Shown piece after piece: positions 15,874 through 24,996 of a stretch of 64,000 nt of DNA. The translations under genes and the position numbers were made by a program. The notes beneath the pieces are model-generated. The model saw only the letters and a program-made list of their open reading frames with translations. It was not told the origin of the DNA and made no database searches. Positions within the stretch are counted from its first letter, which is position 1; each line of letters opens with the position of its first letter. This DNA is from Planctomycetota bacterium (GTDB taxonomy: Bacteria; Planctomycetota; Phycisphaerae; UBA1845), in NCBI GenBank assembly GCA_016208685.1, contig JACQXM010000053.1, positions 1 through 64,000 on the forward strand, given 5' to 3'.

Positions 15874-17588
15874 ACCACCACCTCGCCGCCGCCCAGAGTG
15901 CCGGCGAATGTCGCCACCGGCGAGAATTCAGTTTGCACCGCGCTCCAGACTTCCGGGTGCCAGGCCTTGAGCTCCTCCGGAAGCGTGTAGACGAGCCATA
16001 CCCGTGCATGCTTGGCCCGCAATTCCGCGAGCTGCGCCGCGTTGGTTACTATCGGCCAATCCGGGGCAAAATACCGACTATACGCCACGCCCGCGAGACC
16101 CACGCCGACGGCGGTATCGGCGGCTTCACGGCGGCTCACGACGTACGCCAGGGCGCCGGTGAAATCCTGCTTGGGAGGGGCGTAGCACCGCGGCAGCGTG
16201 AACGCCGAAAGCAACGCCAGCGCCAGGCAGCCGATCGTCGCCACGCGCGCCACCGCCCCCCCGCCGGCGCCGCCCCGCGCGAGCTTAACCAGGGCGTCGG
16301 TACACACAAAGCCGCCGCGGACCGCGACCACAAGCACGAACCCCATGCAGAAGAAGAAGAACCGCGGCCAGAGGTGGTGTCCCAGCGCCAACATCGTCCC
16401 CCCGCCGAGCACCGCGGGCACCACCAGCAGCAGCGCGCTGGGCCAGTCGCGGCGCGCCAGCGAGAACCAGCCGACCGCCAGAACCGCAAGCGCTGCGACC
16501 GCGGCGATGCTCCCTACGCCGCCGTCCGCCAGGCGGGTGATCGCCTCCCGCACCACCCACCACGGATTCGTCCACTCCGAGGCCTTCGATTCCTCGTGCA
16601 GCGCGCTGCGCAGGAACTCCGGCAGCGACAGGGCATAGACCTGGAGCGAACCCGTCACCGCGAACAGCCACGCCACCCATGCCTTCCAGCGGTAGCCCGG
16701 ATCAACCGCCGTTCGCGGGCCGCGGTCGTGTTCCAGCCGTAGACAACCCAGCATCGTCAGATACGTGACACCCTGCGCGGCCACGGTGAACGCCATGTTG
16801 ATCTGCGTCCACATGCCCAGGACGACGAACAGCGTATACCCCGCCCACCATCGCGCCGTCCCACAGCGCACCGCCGCCACCCAACACCACGTGCTCGCCA
16901 GCGTGAAGAACAGCAGGCCGGTGTAGCCGCGGGCGTTCTGCGAAAACCACACATGGTGATAGGAAACGGTCATGACGGCGCACGCCAGGAGCGCCTCGCG
17001 CGTGCCGCTGATCCGGCGCGCGAACACAAACAGCGCCCAGATACTCGCCACGCCGAACCCAACCGCGGGCAGCCGCACCGCGGCCGCCGTCTCTCCCAGT
17101 GCGGCGACCGAAATGCGCCCCAGGACCGAGTACAGCATGTGCTGGTTCTGCGAGGGAAAGACGGCGACGATCTCCCGTAGCGGCAGCCGCAGAAAATCCA
17201 CCACAGTCAGCACTTCGTCGAACCAGAGGCACGTTCCGAGCTTCCAGAGGCGCAGAACGAGCGCCACTCCGCAGAGCACCGCCAGCGCCAACCACGCCGT
17301 CGGCGAAGTTCGGACTGGCTCGGCGGCGCAGGGCACGGATTTTGCCGCGCGCTCGGCTGTGTCGTCGCGGCGCCGGGCGACGCGGATCCCGACGGCCAGT
17401 GCAGCAAGGCCGTGGAATGCAAGCAGCACCCGGAACAGGTTCGGCCCCCACGCCAGCGAGCGCTCCGCGTCGCCGAACACCGCGCGCTCCAGCGCCCTGC
17501 CGTCGGTCATCGCCGCCGCCAGCAGGCAATAGGCGCCGATAAAACCCAGCGCGAAGACAACGAGCCCCGTAGGGTTTCTCAACCGCAT
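15858..17588 (-). CDS. Multipass GT-C (GT39-like) glycosyltransferase
   Basis: A 576-aa protein with roughly ten or more hydrophobic helices. The first large loop contains KLGTCLWFDEVLTV, the acidic motif of GT39/ArnT-type enzymes that use polyprenyl-phosphate sugars, followed by SQNQHMLYS and SQNARGYTG. A soluble C-terminal part (from about residue 480) carries short strands such as VWLVYTLPEEL. Predicted to transfer sugars on the outer face of the cytoplasmic membrane. The acceptor is unknown. It heads a four-gene leftward set (GT-C, GT2, methyltransferase, asnB). Confidence 0.82.
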   Translation of the reverse strand: MRLRNPTGLVVFALGFIGAYCLLAAAMTDGRALERAVFGDAERSLAWGPNLFRVLLAFHGLAALAVGIRVARRRDDTAERAAKSVPCAAEPVRTSPTAWLALAVLCGVALVLRLWKLGTCLWFDEVLTVVDFLRLPLREIVAVFPSQNQHMLYSVLGRISVAALGETAAAVRLPAVGFGVASIWALFVFARRISGTREALLACAVMTVSYHHVWFSQNARGYTGLLFFTLASTWCWVAAVRCGTARWWAGYTLFVVLGMWTQINMAFTVAAQGVTYLTMLGCLRLEHDRGPRTAVDPGYRWKAWVAWLFAVTGSLQVYALSLPEFLRSALHEESKASEWTNPWWVVREAITRLADGGVGSIAAVAALAVLAVGWFSLARRDWPSALLLVVPAVLGGGTMLALGHHLWPRFFFFCMGFVLVVAVRGGFVCTDALVKLARGGAGGGAVARVATIGCLALALLSAFTLPRCYAPPKQDFTGALAYVVSRREAADTAVGVGLAGVAYSRYFAPDWPIVTNAAQLAELRAKHARVWLVYTLPEELKAWHPEVWSAVQTEFSPVATFAGTLGGGEVVVCRSR

Positions 17589-17774
17589 TCTGAGTCCGTG
17601 AAAGATGGCACGGTTGTCAGCGTATGGGCTGACGTGCGCTCAAGCGGGATGCGCGCGCCGTAAGTTGGCTACGATGCAGGGTGAGCAGGGCACACTCCGC
17701 TGCGATGAGCGATTCTCGATTGTCGATGGGGAGCAGGTCGCGTGACGCGGAGTTGCCCTCGGCTATTCGTTGTT

Positions 17775-17839
17775 TCTTCCGCATTCCGCATTCGTGATTC
17801 CGCATTCCCCGGGCCGCGCGGGCTAAAAGCCCGCGGCTC
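17775..17839. repeat. GAATGCGG-type repeat and palindrome after the SBBP gene
   Basis: In the 295-base spacer, 17779-17808 carries three overlapping forms of the ATTCCGCATTC motif. It is followed at 17812-17839 by the GCCGCGCGGGCT / AGCCCGCGGC palindrome with an AAAA/TTTT loop. The palindrome is 45 bases past the stop of the secreted-protein gene on the minus strand and could act as its terminator. Both motifs recur together at 36698-36888. The rest of 17589-17883 shows nothing. Confidence 0.7.
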
Positions 17840-17883
17840 GCCGGTACGTCCCCCGCCGTAAGCGGTCCGGCACCGTGCGGCGG

Positions 17884-19617
17884 CTATCCCGGGCCGCGAA
17901 GCGTCCGTACCAGCGCGTGATAGTCGGCGAGGTTCACGCAGCCGTCGCCGTTGATGTCGGCATTCACACAGGCCGCGGCACTCGGGCCCGCGAGCGTGTC
18001 GACCGCGAAACAGTTGGTGAAGAAGGCAAGGTCGGTCGCGTCGATGTCGCCGTCGGCGTCCGCGTCTCCTTGGGACCAGATGGTACCGAGATTGAACACC
18101 GCTACCGCGCCGTCCCACGCCGCGCCGCTGTAGGTGCGTGTGCGGGCGATGACCGGCCAGTCGCTCGATTGGGTGTGTCCGGCGGTGTAGAAGTTCCCGA
18201 ACTCGTCGATGGTCGAGGTCCGACCGTAGTCCACCTCCCCACCGCCCAAGTAGCTGGCATAAAGGCGTTCGCTTAAGTCGGCGGCGAACTTGGCCGCGAA
18301 CCAGTCGCCCCGCCCCGTGTAATGCGTTTGAAAGCCGTCGGCCGAGACCGGGAAGTTGTCCGAGTACGTCGAGCCGCTGATGAACACGCTGCCGTCGCGA
18401 CCCAACCCGATACCCTCGATCCCCTCGCCGTAGCGCCCGCCAACGTAGGTACTCGCCAGCAACCGCGTACCGTCCGCGGAAAGCTCGGCGATGAAGCCGT
18501 CGCCGGGGTAGTTGGTATTCGCGCCTTTGCCGCTGGTGCCCGTGCCCCCGTACACGCGCTGAAACGCACCGGGAGTCGTCGGGAAATCGGTAGACGTAGT
18601 GGTGGCCGCTACGTACACCGTCCCCCGGGCATCGAGCGCCAACCCGTGCGTCTCCGTGAACTCCACGCCCGAACCGCCGAGGTAGGTGGCAAACACCAGG
18701 TCGGACCCGTCCGGGAGCAGTTTCGCCACGTACAGGTCGCCGCCGCCGTTGTAGGAACGGTCAAAGGCACCGGGCGTCGTGGGAATATCAACCGAGTTCG
18801 TATAACCTAGCACGTAGACGAAACCCAGATCGTCAAGGCGGATCGATGGAGTACCCAGGTCGCGCCCCGAGCCACCCAGGTAGGTAGCCCATTCCACTAC
18901 CGCCCCGTCGTAGCTGATCTTCGCCACCACGCCGTCGCCGCCCCCCGGTCGCATGGACTCGAACGCCCCCGGCGTGATGTGCGGGTTGTCCGCCTGCACG
19001 TTGGGCATCGCGAGATAAACGTTGCCCGCTTCGTCGAGCGCGATATCGCGAATGGTGGTGCCGTCCGGTTGCCCGAAGAAGGTGGACCACATCAGGTACG
19101 ATCCGTCGGGGGCCACCTTGGTAACGAACCCATCCTGCGGACCGTAGAAGCCGTCCGGGTTGAGGTCTCCTCCGAACGCCGGCTGGATGCTCCCGGGCGT
19201 GGTGGGGAACCCCGGACCGGCCTGCCCGGCGACGATGACGGCTCCGTCGGCATCCACTTCCAATGCCAGCGGGATGTCGAAGTACGGACCGCCGACATAC
19301 GTCGCCCAGATGATCGAACCGTCCGGCCGCAACTTCGCCACGAACACGTCGTGAACGTGCCCGCTCCGCGTGTCCAGTGTCGTGTCGTAGGCCCGTGCCG
19401 TCACGGGGAAGTTCGCGGATGCCGTTCCACCGGTGAGGTAGATGTGGCCGTACGCATCCACGGCGATATCTCGCACCGTGTCCTCGGCCTGGGCCCCCAG
19501 GTGGAAGGAAAACCGCAGCGGCGTACCCGCCACGGACGTGCAGGTCTGCGCGCGCACCAGCAACCCGGCCGTCCCGACTGTACCGATGGCCAAAGCAAAG
19601 ACCGACACCCTGCGCAT
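17884..19617 (-). CDS. Secreted SBBP beta-propeller protein with dockerin-like C-terminus
   Basis: A 577-aa protein that begins with a signal peptide (MRRVSVFALAIGTVGTAGLLVRA). About eight repeats of roughly 55-60 residues follow, each with the SBBP pattern: V(Y/F)(L/V)(A/T)G, a (F/I)PTTPGAF-like turn, then VAKL(S)PDGS and (W/F)(A/S)T(Y/F)(L/V)GG. These are read as beta-propeller blades. The last 65 residues hold two Ca-binding loops (DADADGDIDATDLAFF and NADINGDGCVNLADYHALV), the same kind of tail as the protein at base 2. Extracellular location is well supported, but the binding target is not known. SD CGGAG precedes ATG 19617. Confidence 0.87.
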   Translation of the reverse strand: MRRVSVFALAIGTVGTAGLLVRAQTCTSVAGTPLRFSFHLGAQAEDTVRDIAVDAYGHIYLTGGTASANFPVTARAYDTTLDTRSGHVHDVFVAKLRPDGSIIWATYVGGPYFDIPLALEVDADGAVIVAGQAGPGFPTTPGSIQPAFGGDLNPDGFYGPQDGFVTKVAPDGSYLMWSTFFGQPDGTTIRDIALDEAGNVYLAMPNVQADNPHITPGAFESMRPGGGDGVVAKISYDGAVVEWATYLGGSGRDLGTPSIRLDDLGFVYVLGYTNSVDIPTTPGAFDRSYNGGGDLYVAKLLPDGSDLVFATYLGGSGVEFTETHGLALDARGTVYVAATTTSTDFPTTPGAFQRVYGGTGTSGKGANTNYPGDGFIAELSADGTRLLASTYVGGRYGEGIEGIGLGRDGSVFISGSTYSDNFPVSADGFQTHYTGRGDWFAAKFAADLSERLYASYLGGGEVDYGRTSTIDEFGNFYTAGHTQSSDWPVIARTRTYSGAAWDGAVAVFNLGTIWSQGDADADGDIDATDLAFFTNCFAVDTLAGPSAAACVNADINGDGCVNLADYHALVRTLRGPG

Positions 19618-19637
19618 AACCGACTCCGGAGGACCCC

Positions 19638-19661
19638 GGCCAACGTTGGCCCTGTATCATA
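19638..19661 (-). promoter_or_regulatory. Palindrome and -10 box upstream of the SBBP gene
   Basis: A perfect 14-bp palindrome, GGCCAACGTTGGCC (19638-19651), lies 21 bases before the start codon. Next to it, on the minus strand, is TATGAT (19656-19661), a good -10 box, so the palindrome would sit at about +1 to +15. No convincing -35 box is present. An operator at the transcription start is plausible but unproven. Confidence 0.3.
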
Positions 19662-19815
19662 CGCAGCGTCCGAATGTCCGACCACGACCCCCACCCGATC
19701 CAGGCGCCCCGCGATTGGAACATACCGGAACTTGATCGCGTGGTCCGATAAGCCACTTTGGTAGTTCCCTCCGGCAGTCGGGATGCGCTCCTGCCGCCGC
19801 CCGCGCAAGCGGCGC

Positions 19816-21969
19816 TCAATGGTCGCCGACATAGCCCAGCGATTTGAGGCTCTTAAGCGAGGCGTCGTCGATCGGCGCGGATGGCTCTCCCGGACGAGGC
19901 TCGTACGGAGGCAGTGTCAACCACCAGGCCTCCATGGCGGCGTGCAGCTCCGTGGCAATGGCGGGCATCTGGTCCGTAACGTCATGCTCCTCGCGCGGAT
20001 CGCGGGCGATGTCAAACAGCCGCGACGGCCCGTTCGACGACCAGATGTATTTGTATTGCTCCGTGCGGACGGCGCGCAGGTGCGTCAGAAATGCCCCGGT
20101 ATCCCGTTGAAAACCGGTGAACGCCTCCATGCGTTCCAGGTGCCCGTAGTACGGGTAAACTTCGGCGAATGTGTGCGCGTGCGGCCGGAAGACATCCGGC
20201 GCCAGGCTGCGCCCCGGAAGCCCCTCCGCCGGGCACGGGCGACCGATGAGGTCAAACACCGTGGGCACTACGTCCGTAAGCTGGCATTGACCGTCAAGCC
20301 TGGTGCCTTTGGGGATGCGGGGCGGGAAACGAATAATGAGCGGCACGCGAATCAACGCCTCGTTCGCCGCAAAGACATGATCCCACCGCCCGCCCTCGCC
20401 GAGGTTCTCCCCATGGTCGGCCGTGATGATCACTACCGTATTGTCGAGGTCCGTATGTGCACGAAGCGTTTCGAGCATGGCCCCGAGCCGGCCGTCCTGG
20501 TAGGCGACGTCGCCCGCATACAGCCGGCGGATGATCTCGGCCTCCTGCTCCGAGTGCTTTTTCCCCGCGAACCAGTGGATGCCGTAAAAGCGGTTCGACA
20601 CTCGCGTGGCATGGACGTAGCCCGCGCCCGGCGGCAGGCATGCCCGCCGCCACGCGTACGGCGGCATCACCGGCCAGTGCGCTTCCATGAGGTTCACGAA
20701 CAGAAAGAACGGCTGCGCCGCCGGCTCGCGGTGCCGTAACCAATGCTCCAGGGCCGCAACGCCCTCCGCCGACCCCTGGTCCGCCCATTTCCCGGGTACG
20801 CCCGCCTTCATCGTCCAGTTGTAGAGATGGGCGCGGCGGTGCGCCGACTGCATGTCGAGCTTGACGTATTCGTCGATGCCCTGGAGGAGGTTCGACGCTG
20901 CCAGATACTCGTTGGCCACCAGCCCGACGGTGCGATAGTTCAACCCCCGGAGCATCTCCGCGACGGTCAGGAATCCGTCATCCAGCCACCGGTGCGGATG
21001 TGTGTCACACCCGTGGGTGGCGGTGTAGAGCCCCGTGAAGAGCGAGGCATGGGACGGAACCGTCCAGGACGCGGGGCTGATCGCCTGGGCATATAAAGCC
21101 CCCTCCGCAGCAAAGGCGTCCAACCGCGGCGTGAGGCCACCCCCGTGCCCATAGCAGCCGAGGTAGTCGGCGCGCGTGGTATCCAGCACGATAAGCACGA
21201 CGTTCGGCGGGGGCGCCACGCTACCGGCAGGCTGGGACGCGCCGGGCAGGGTCTCGGATGTCGCCGCTCCCCGCGGTCGCGATGCCACCCGCCACTGCGG
21301 CGCGTATGCGCCCAGCCACTGAACGCCCAGCAACACGACGGCGATACCGGCCAGCGCCGCTGCCGCGCGCCGCCGTGCCGCGTACGCCATGCCGAGGCAT
21401 ACGCCGCCGCCCACAGCCAAGATCACGATCCCGGCGGCGCTCGCCCCCGCGAACTGGCGCGCCGCCAGCGCCAGGGGCACCAGCGCCGCCGTCACACCCG
21501 CCACCGCCAACCCCTCGGTCAGCAGCCCGCGCCCCCGCTCCGCCGTGTACCGCCGGTAGAAGCCCAGCGCCGCCAGCCAGGTGAGCGCTACGGACACATA
21601 CCCGTCACGACCGGCCAGCGTCTCGGCGAAGGCGACTTGCAGCGTCACGCCCAGGACCAGCGCGATGACCAGCGGCTCCGGAAGCCGTCGAAACAAGCGG
21701 CAGACCACCCCCGGCAACACAACGACGGGCACTGCCAGCGCCGCGGCCACCGCGGCGAGAAACAGCACCATCTGCGATGCCTCGGCGGCGCAAACCGTCA
21801 CCCGGTTCACAAAGAGGTCAAAGCCCGCCAGCAGCGCTCCGGCCGCGCTCCCCACGCCGATGCCGCACGTTGCAAGCCGCATCACCGGCGCCGAGTCCCG
21901 CCCTTCGGTGCGGCGTACTCGAGCCGCGCCGGCGACGGAAGCAGGTTGTGGAGGCGTAACGACGCTCAT
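19816..21969 (-). CDS. Membrane-anchored alkaline-phosphatase-superfamily protein, sulfatase-like (Thr nucleophile), copy 1
   Basis: The N-terminal 225 residues hold about six hydrophobic helices. The enzyme domain begins PPNVVLIVLDTTRADYLGCYG (D263). In place of the sulfatase C/S-x-P-S-R it has W-T-V-P-S-H (T303), and later VVIITADHGENLGEGGRWDH (D518, H519). Annotation tools will call it sulfatase, but it lacks the formylglycine precursor. The D/T/D/H set resembles lipoteichoic acid synthase-type phosphotransferases. An outer-face activity on a glycan is likely. Its ATG overlaps the stop of the upstream GT-C gene by 4 bases (ATGA), so the two are coupled. Confidence 0.85.
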   Translation of the reverse strand: MSVVTPPQPASVAGAARVRRTEGRDSAPVMRLATCGIGVGSAAGALLAGFDLFVNRVTVCAAEASQMVLFLAAVAAALAVPVVVLPGVVCRLFRRLPEPLVIALVLGVTLQVAFAETLAGRDGYVSVALTWLAALGFYRRYTAERGRGLLTEGLAVAGVTAALVPLALAARQFAGASAAGIVILAVGGGVCLGMAYAARRRAAAALAGIAVVLLGVQWLGAYAPQWRVASRPRGAATSETLPGASQPAGSVAPPPNVVLIVLDTTRADYLGCYGHGGGLTPRLDAFAAEGALYAQAISPASWTVPSHASLFTGLYTATHGCDTHPHRWLDDGFLTVAEMLRGLNYRTVGLVANEYLAASNLLQGIDEYVKLDMQSAHRRAHLYNWTMKAGVPGKWADQGSAEGVAALEHWLRHREPAAQPFFLFVNLMEAHWPVMPPYAWRRACLPPGAGYVHATRVSNRFYGIHWFAGKKHSEQEAEIIRRLYAGDVAYQDGRLGAMLETLRAHTDLDNTVVIITADHGENLGEGGRWDHVFAANEALIRVPLIIRFPPRIPKGTRLDGQCQLTDVVPTVFDLIGRPCPAEGLPGRSLAPDVFRPHAHTFAEVYPYYGHLERMEAFTGFQRDTGAFLTHLRAVRTEQYKYIWSSNGPSRLFDIARDPREEHDVTDQMPAIATELHAAMEAWWLTLPPYEPRPGEPSAPIDDASLKSLKSLGYVGDH

Positions 21970-23561
21970 GGCTTGCGCTGGTAGAAGCTGAAATAACGGA
22001 AAGGACCGCTGGCAGTCAGGGCCACGGTCCGCAGTTCATAGTGCGCGTGGAACTCCGGCGCCTTCCAGATCTCGCGCTCGGAACGCTGACACAGATTCTC
22101 CTCCATCCACTCGGAAGTCGCCGGTTCGGCCCCCACCGCGACGTTGCCCAGCAGAATGTAATCCGGCTTGCGCGAGAGCACATAGGCGCCGTCACCTTTT
22201 TCGTGGCCCGCGCGGCCCCGCCCCATGCGCGGGACCGGCACTCGGGCGATGTGCGCGTCCGTAAGTCCCAGCATGTCGATGATCCGCCGCCGACTGTGGT
22301 ACGCCACCGCGCCCGCGGGCGTCGAGGCCACGACCGCCTCCGGCGGCGCATGCTCCGCCAGCCATCGCCCGGCTGCGGCACATCGATCGACGAAGTAGTT
22401 ATCGAAGTGATGGTAGGGCTTCACGGCCGGGTCAGGATGGCGCAGCACTTCGTTCGATTGCTGCGCTCCCAGCGCCGCCAGCGCCAACGCCAGGCCCGTG
22501 GTGATGATCCGCAATCGCGCCGGAGACACGTCCCCGAGGTTCGAGCGCGCCCAAGCGTCCAGTTCCGCCACGCCCGCCATCGCCACCAGGCAGATTACGG
22601 GCATAAGAAACCCGAAGAAGCGGTAGTACGCCAGGCCGTCGCCGCCCACCTGGACGATGTAGGCGGTCCAGCCCGCAGCCATCCAATAAGCGCCGCGCTG
22701 CCCCGGACTCGCCTGGCGCCGTACCAGCGGCAGGAGCACCATCGGAATCAGCAGCGCGCCGCCGTACATCTCAGCGAAGGCCTTCAGATGGCGGACGCCG
22801 CGAAACAGTTGGTCCACGCCGCCTCCAACCTTGGCGTAGTATGTATTCGGCATGGGGTGGCCGTAATACCACATCCTCCACGCCACATAAGGAGCGATCA
22901 CGGCCACGAAGGTCGCGAGCCAGACCAGCGTGCGCCGGCTGAGCAACGGGAATCCCCCACGGCGGTGCTCGTGCAGCCGCGCTACCGAGAGAATCGCGTA
23001 CACCACGAATCCGTCGGCGCGGGTCAGGGCGGCGAGCGTCGGCGCCAGGGCCGCCAGGAACGTGCCGCGCCCGGTTCGGAACTCGCGCTCGTGCGCAAAC
23101 AAACTCAGCAGAACGAGGAACGTAAACAGCGGGCTTTCCAGACCCGCCATGGTCCACGCACAAAACGAAGAGTTGGCCGCAAGCATAAGCGCCGTGAGGG
23201 CAGCCCACGCTCCTCCGCGGCGGTGCAGTCGATGCCCGACCACGACCGCCAGGACGAGCGTGGCGACTCCAAGTACGAGCGAGATCGCCCGCGCCGCCGC
23301 CAGTAGATCCACTCCCGGCCGCAGTCGTGCGATGCCGCCGAGGATCAGCACCCACAGGAAGTTCGTATACCCTTCGACGCGCTCGCCGAGGTTGTACACC
23401 AGCCCGTTGCCCTCCGCGAAGTTGCGGGCGTAGTGCAGGGAGATGTAGGTGTCGTCCACGACGTAGTCCAGCGCGAGAGCGTGGACCACGAACAAGGCAA
23501 CGGCGGCCAGCGTCGTCGTCCCGACAACAAAACGAGACCAGCGGCCGGTGCACGTAAGCAT
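21966..23561 (-). CDS. Multipass GT-C glycosyltransferase, AftB-like
   Basis: A 531-aa protein with about nine to ten hydrophobic helices. The loop after helix 1 reads VDDTYISLHYARNFAEGNGL, then NLGERVEGYTNFLW. This DD-x-YIS...VEGYTNFLW signature is shared with the mycobacterial arabinofuranosyltransferase AftB and many uncharacterised bacterial homologues. The paired aspartates are the likely catalytic or metal site of a polyprenyl-phosphate-sugar-using enzyme. The C-terminal soluble part contains STPAGAVAYHSRRRIIDMLGLTD. ATG 23561 is chosen over a TTG at 23579. It is coupled to the phosphotransferase-like gene downstream, which suggests the two act on the same glycan. Confidence 0.83.
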   Translation of the reverse strand: MLTCTGRWSRFVVGTTTLAAVALFVVHALALDYVVDDTYISLHYARNFAEGNGLVYNLGERVEGYTNFLWVLILGGIARLRPGVDLLAAARAISLVLGVATLVLAVVVGHRLHRRGGAWAALTALMLAANSSFCAWTMAGLESPLFTFLVLLSLFAHEREFRTGRGTFLAALAPTLAALTRADGFVVYAILSVARLHEHRRGGFPLLSRRTLVWLATFVAVIAPYVAWRMWYYGHPMPNTYYAKVGGGVDQLFRGVRHLKAFAEMYGGALLIPMVLLPLVRRQASPGQRGAYWMAAGWTAYIVQVGGDGLAYYRFFGFLMPVICLVAMAGVAELDAWARSNLGDVSPARLRIITTGLALALAALGAQQSNEVLRHPDPAVKPYHHFDNYFVDRCAAAGRWLAEHAPPEAVVASTPAGAVAYHSRRRIIDMLGLTDAHIARVPVPRMGRGRAGHEKGDGAYVLSRKPDYILLGNVAVGAEPATSEWMEENLCQRSEREIWKAPEFHAHYELRTVALTASGPFRYFSFYQRKP

Positions 23562-23594
23562 GTCGGGTGAGTTTACCAACTCAAATCACCGTGC

Positions 23595-23735
23595 GCGAAT
23601 CCGCGCGGGCCAAACAGAGCTGCGACCGTAAGGGCGCGGGCAAGCTGATGAGGGGCGGCGTAGGCTCGCACACGATCTTCCAGCCCGCCGTGGGCGAATC
23701 CGCGCGGGCCAGCCAGTGCCGCAACCGTGCGGAGG
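23595..23735. repeat. 35-bp direct repeats with a dispersed CGCGACCGT element
   Basis: GCGAATCCGCGCGGGCCA followed by (A)CAGAGCTGCGACCGT starts near 23597 and recurs near 23695 as GCGAATCCGCGCGGGCCA followed by GCCAGTGCCGCAACCGT, about 98 bases apart. The first copy contains a full CAGAGC(C/T)GCGACCGTAAGGG element (23615-23641), which also occurs at 31253, 41536 and 46517. The repeats fill most of the 223-base spacer. Confidence 0.7.
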
Positions 23736-23784
23736 CAGGCAAGGGCGGCAGTACGGCGTGCGACTGGCGCCAAGCGATCACCCA

Positions 23785-24996
23785 CTACGGACGTCCCAGC
23801 CATCCGCGGTCCGCGACCGCCTGCGCGATGGCACTCGCCGCCACCGCGTGTCCCTCCGCGGTCCAATGTCCGTCATCGAGAAAATAGACCAATTCGCCCC
23901 GAGCGGCCGCCTCGCGCAGCGCCGGCGTAAGGTCGAGGTACGCTACACCGACCCCTTGCGCCCATCGTGCCACGCGCTCCGGTAGATCGCTCGGCGCCCA
24001 CCGCGCCGGTTCGCTCTGCGGATCGAAGGTGCACAGGTCCCGATAGACGCGAAACTCGATGGGTGCGAAAACAACCAGGAACGCCGCGCCCCGGTCGGCG
24101 CATTGCCGCGCGGCGCCCGCAACCACCCCCAACGCCGCGTCGATCGCCGCAAGTTCCGCCTCGGAGAACGGGCTCACGTCGTACCCGAAGTACATGCGCT
24201 GGCCGCGGACCGCCCCCGGCACGTTCAGCACGCCCGAACGCCGCAGCCCCAGTTGCGGCGACCGCCGCGCGCCGAATAGCAGCCGTCCCGCAAGCAGCGC
24301 CGCGTTCCGCGTGAAGCTGCGCCGGCCAAAGCCGTGCTCCCCGCGAACGTACGCCGCGTATTCCCGCGCGCACCGCTCATAGCGGAGGAAGTCGTGCGTC
24401 AGGTCGTTTCCCTCAAACACCACCCACACGACTACCTTCGGCTGCGCCGGCAGCCCGTAACGCCGCACCACCGCCGCTTCCTGCTGCGGCCCGTATCCGA
24501 TCTGCCCCAGGTTCAGCACCGTCGTCCCCAGCGACTCGGCCAGCCGGGTGGTCACCAGGTGCGGGTCGAGCACCATGCCGCCCTCGACAAACGAGTCGCC
24601 GACCACCACGACATCCGCGGTCTCGAGGTCCACGGCGTTGCGGAAGCCGTTGCCGTCGTAACGCACGTCCACCGGGTAGCGCCGATCCGTCTCGATGCCG
24701 TACCAGTGGGTCAGGTCGCCGGGCACGAGTCCGGAGTAGGAATCGTACGGGCGGTGGAGGTGCAGCAGCTCGGGATCAAGACGGTTTCGTGGATTCTCCC
24801 ACGCCTTGGCAAAGGGTGTTCGCAGCACGATGCGGTAGTCAACCAGCCCCGTCACCGCCAGGAGCTCGAGGGCTCCAAGTGCCATCAACAGCGCGAAGGC
24901 GGCGGCCGCCGTCCGAAACAGGCGCGGGCGCCCCGCGACCGGAAGGGTCGCCGAACTGCCCGGGGTCGCCGCTTCGCCCAGCGGAGCGGGGCTCAT
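23785..24996 (-). CDS. Membrane-anchored SGNH-family hydrolase/acyltransferase-like protein
   Basis: A 403-aa protein with one N-terminal helix (about 30-50, AAAFALLMALGALELLAV). Block I of the SGNH fold is VVVGDSFVEGG (Ser135). The asparagine block lies in LNLGQIGYGPQQE and WVVFEGNDLTHDF, and the catalytic pair D374-x-x-H377 is in FLDDGHWTAEGH. AlgJ/AlgX-like proteins of this fold move acetyl groups on exopolysaccharides, while other members are esterases. ATG 24996 overlaps the stop of the upstream sulfatase-like gene by 4 bases (ATGA); the frame is open to 25101, but that part overlaps the neighbour's coding region. Likely works outside the membrane on the same glycan. Confidence 0.82.
   Translation of the reverse strand: MSPAPLGEAATPGSSATLPVAGRPRLFRTAAAAFALLMALGALELLAVTGLVDYRIVLRTPFAKAWENPRNRLDPELLHLHRPYDSYSGLVPGDLTHWYGIETDRRYPVDVRYDGNGFRNAVDLETADVVVVGDSFVEGGMVLDPHLVTTRLAESLGTTVLNLGQIGYGPQQEAAVVRRYGLPAQPKVVVWVVFEGNDLTHDFLRYERCAREYAAYVRGEHGFGRRSFTRNAALLAGRLLFGARRSPQLGLRRSGVLNVPGAVRGQRMYFGYDVSPFSEAELAAIDAALGVVAGAARQCADRGAAFLVVFAPIEFRVYRDLCTFDPQSEPARWAPSDLPERVARWAQGVGVAYLDLTPALREAAARGELVYFLDDGHWTAEGHAVAASAIAQAVADRGWLGRP

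Noticed and set aside
19816..21969. Straight call as formylglycine-dependent sulfatase
   Set aside because: The Cys/Ser of the (C/S)-x-(P/A)-S-R motif is Thr and the Arg is His in this protein and its two paralogues.
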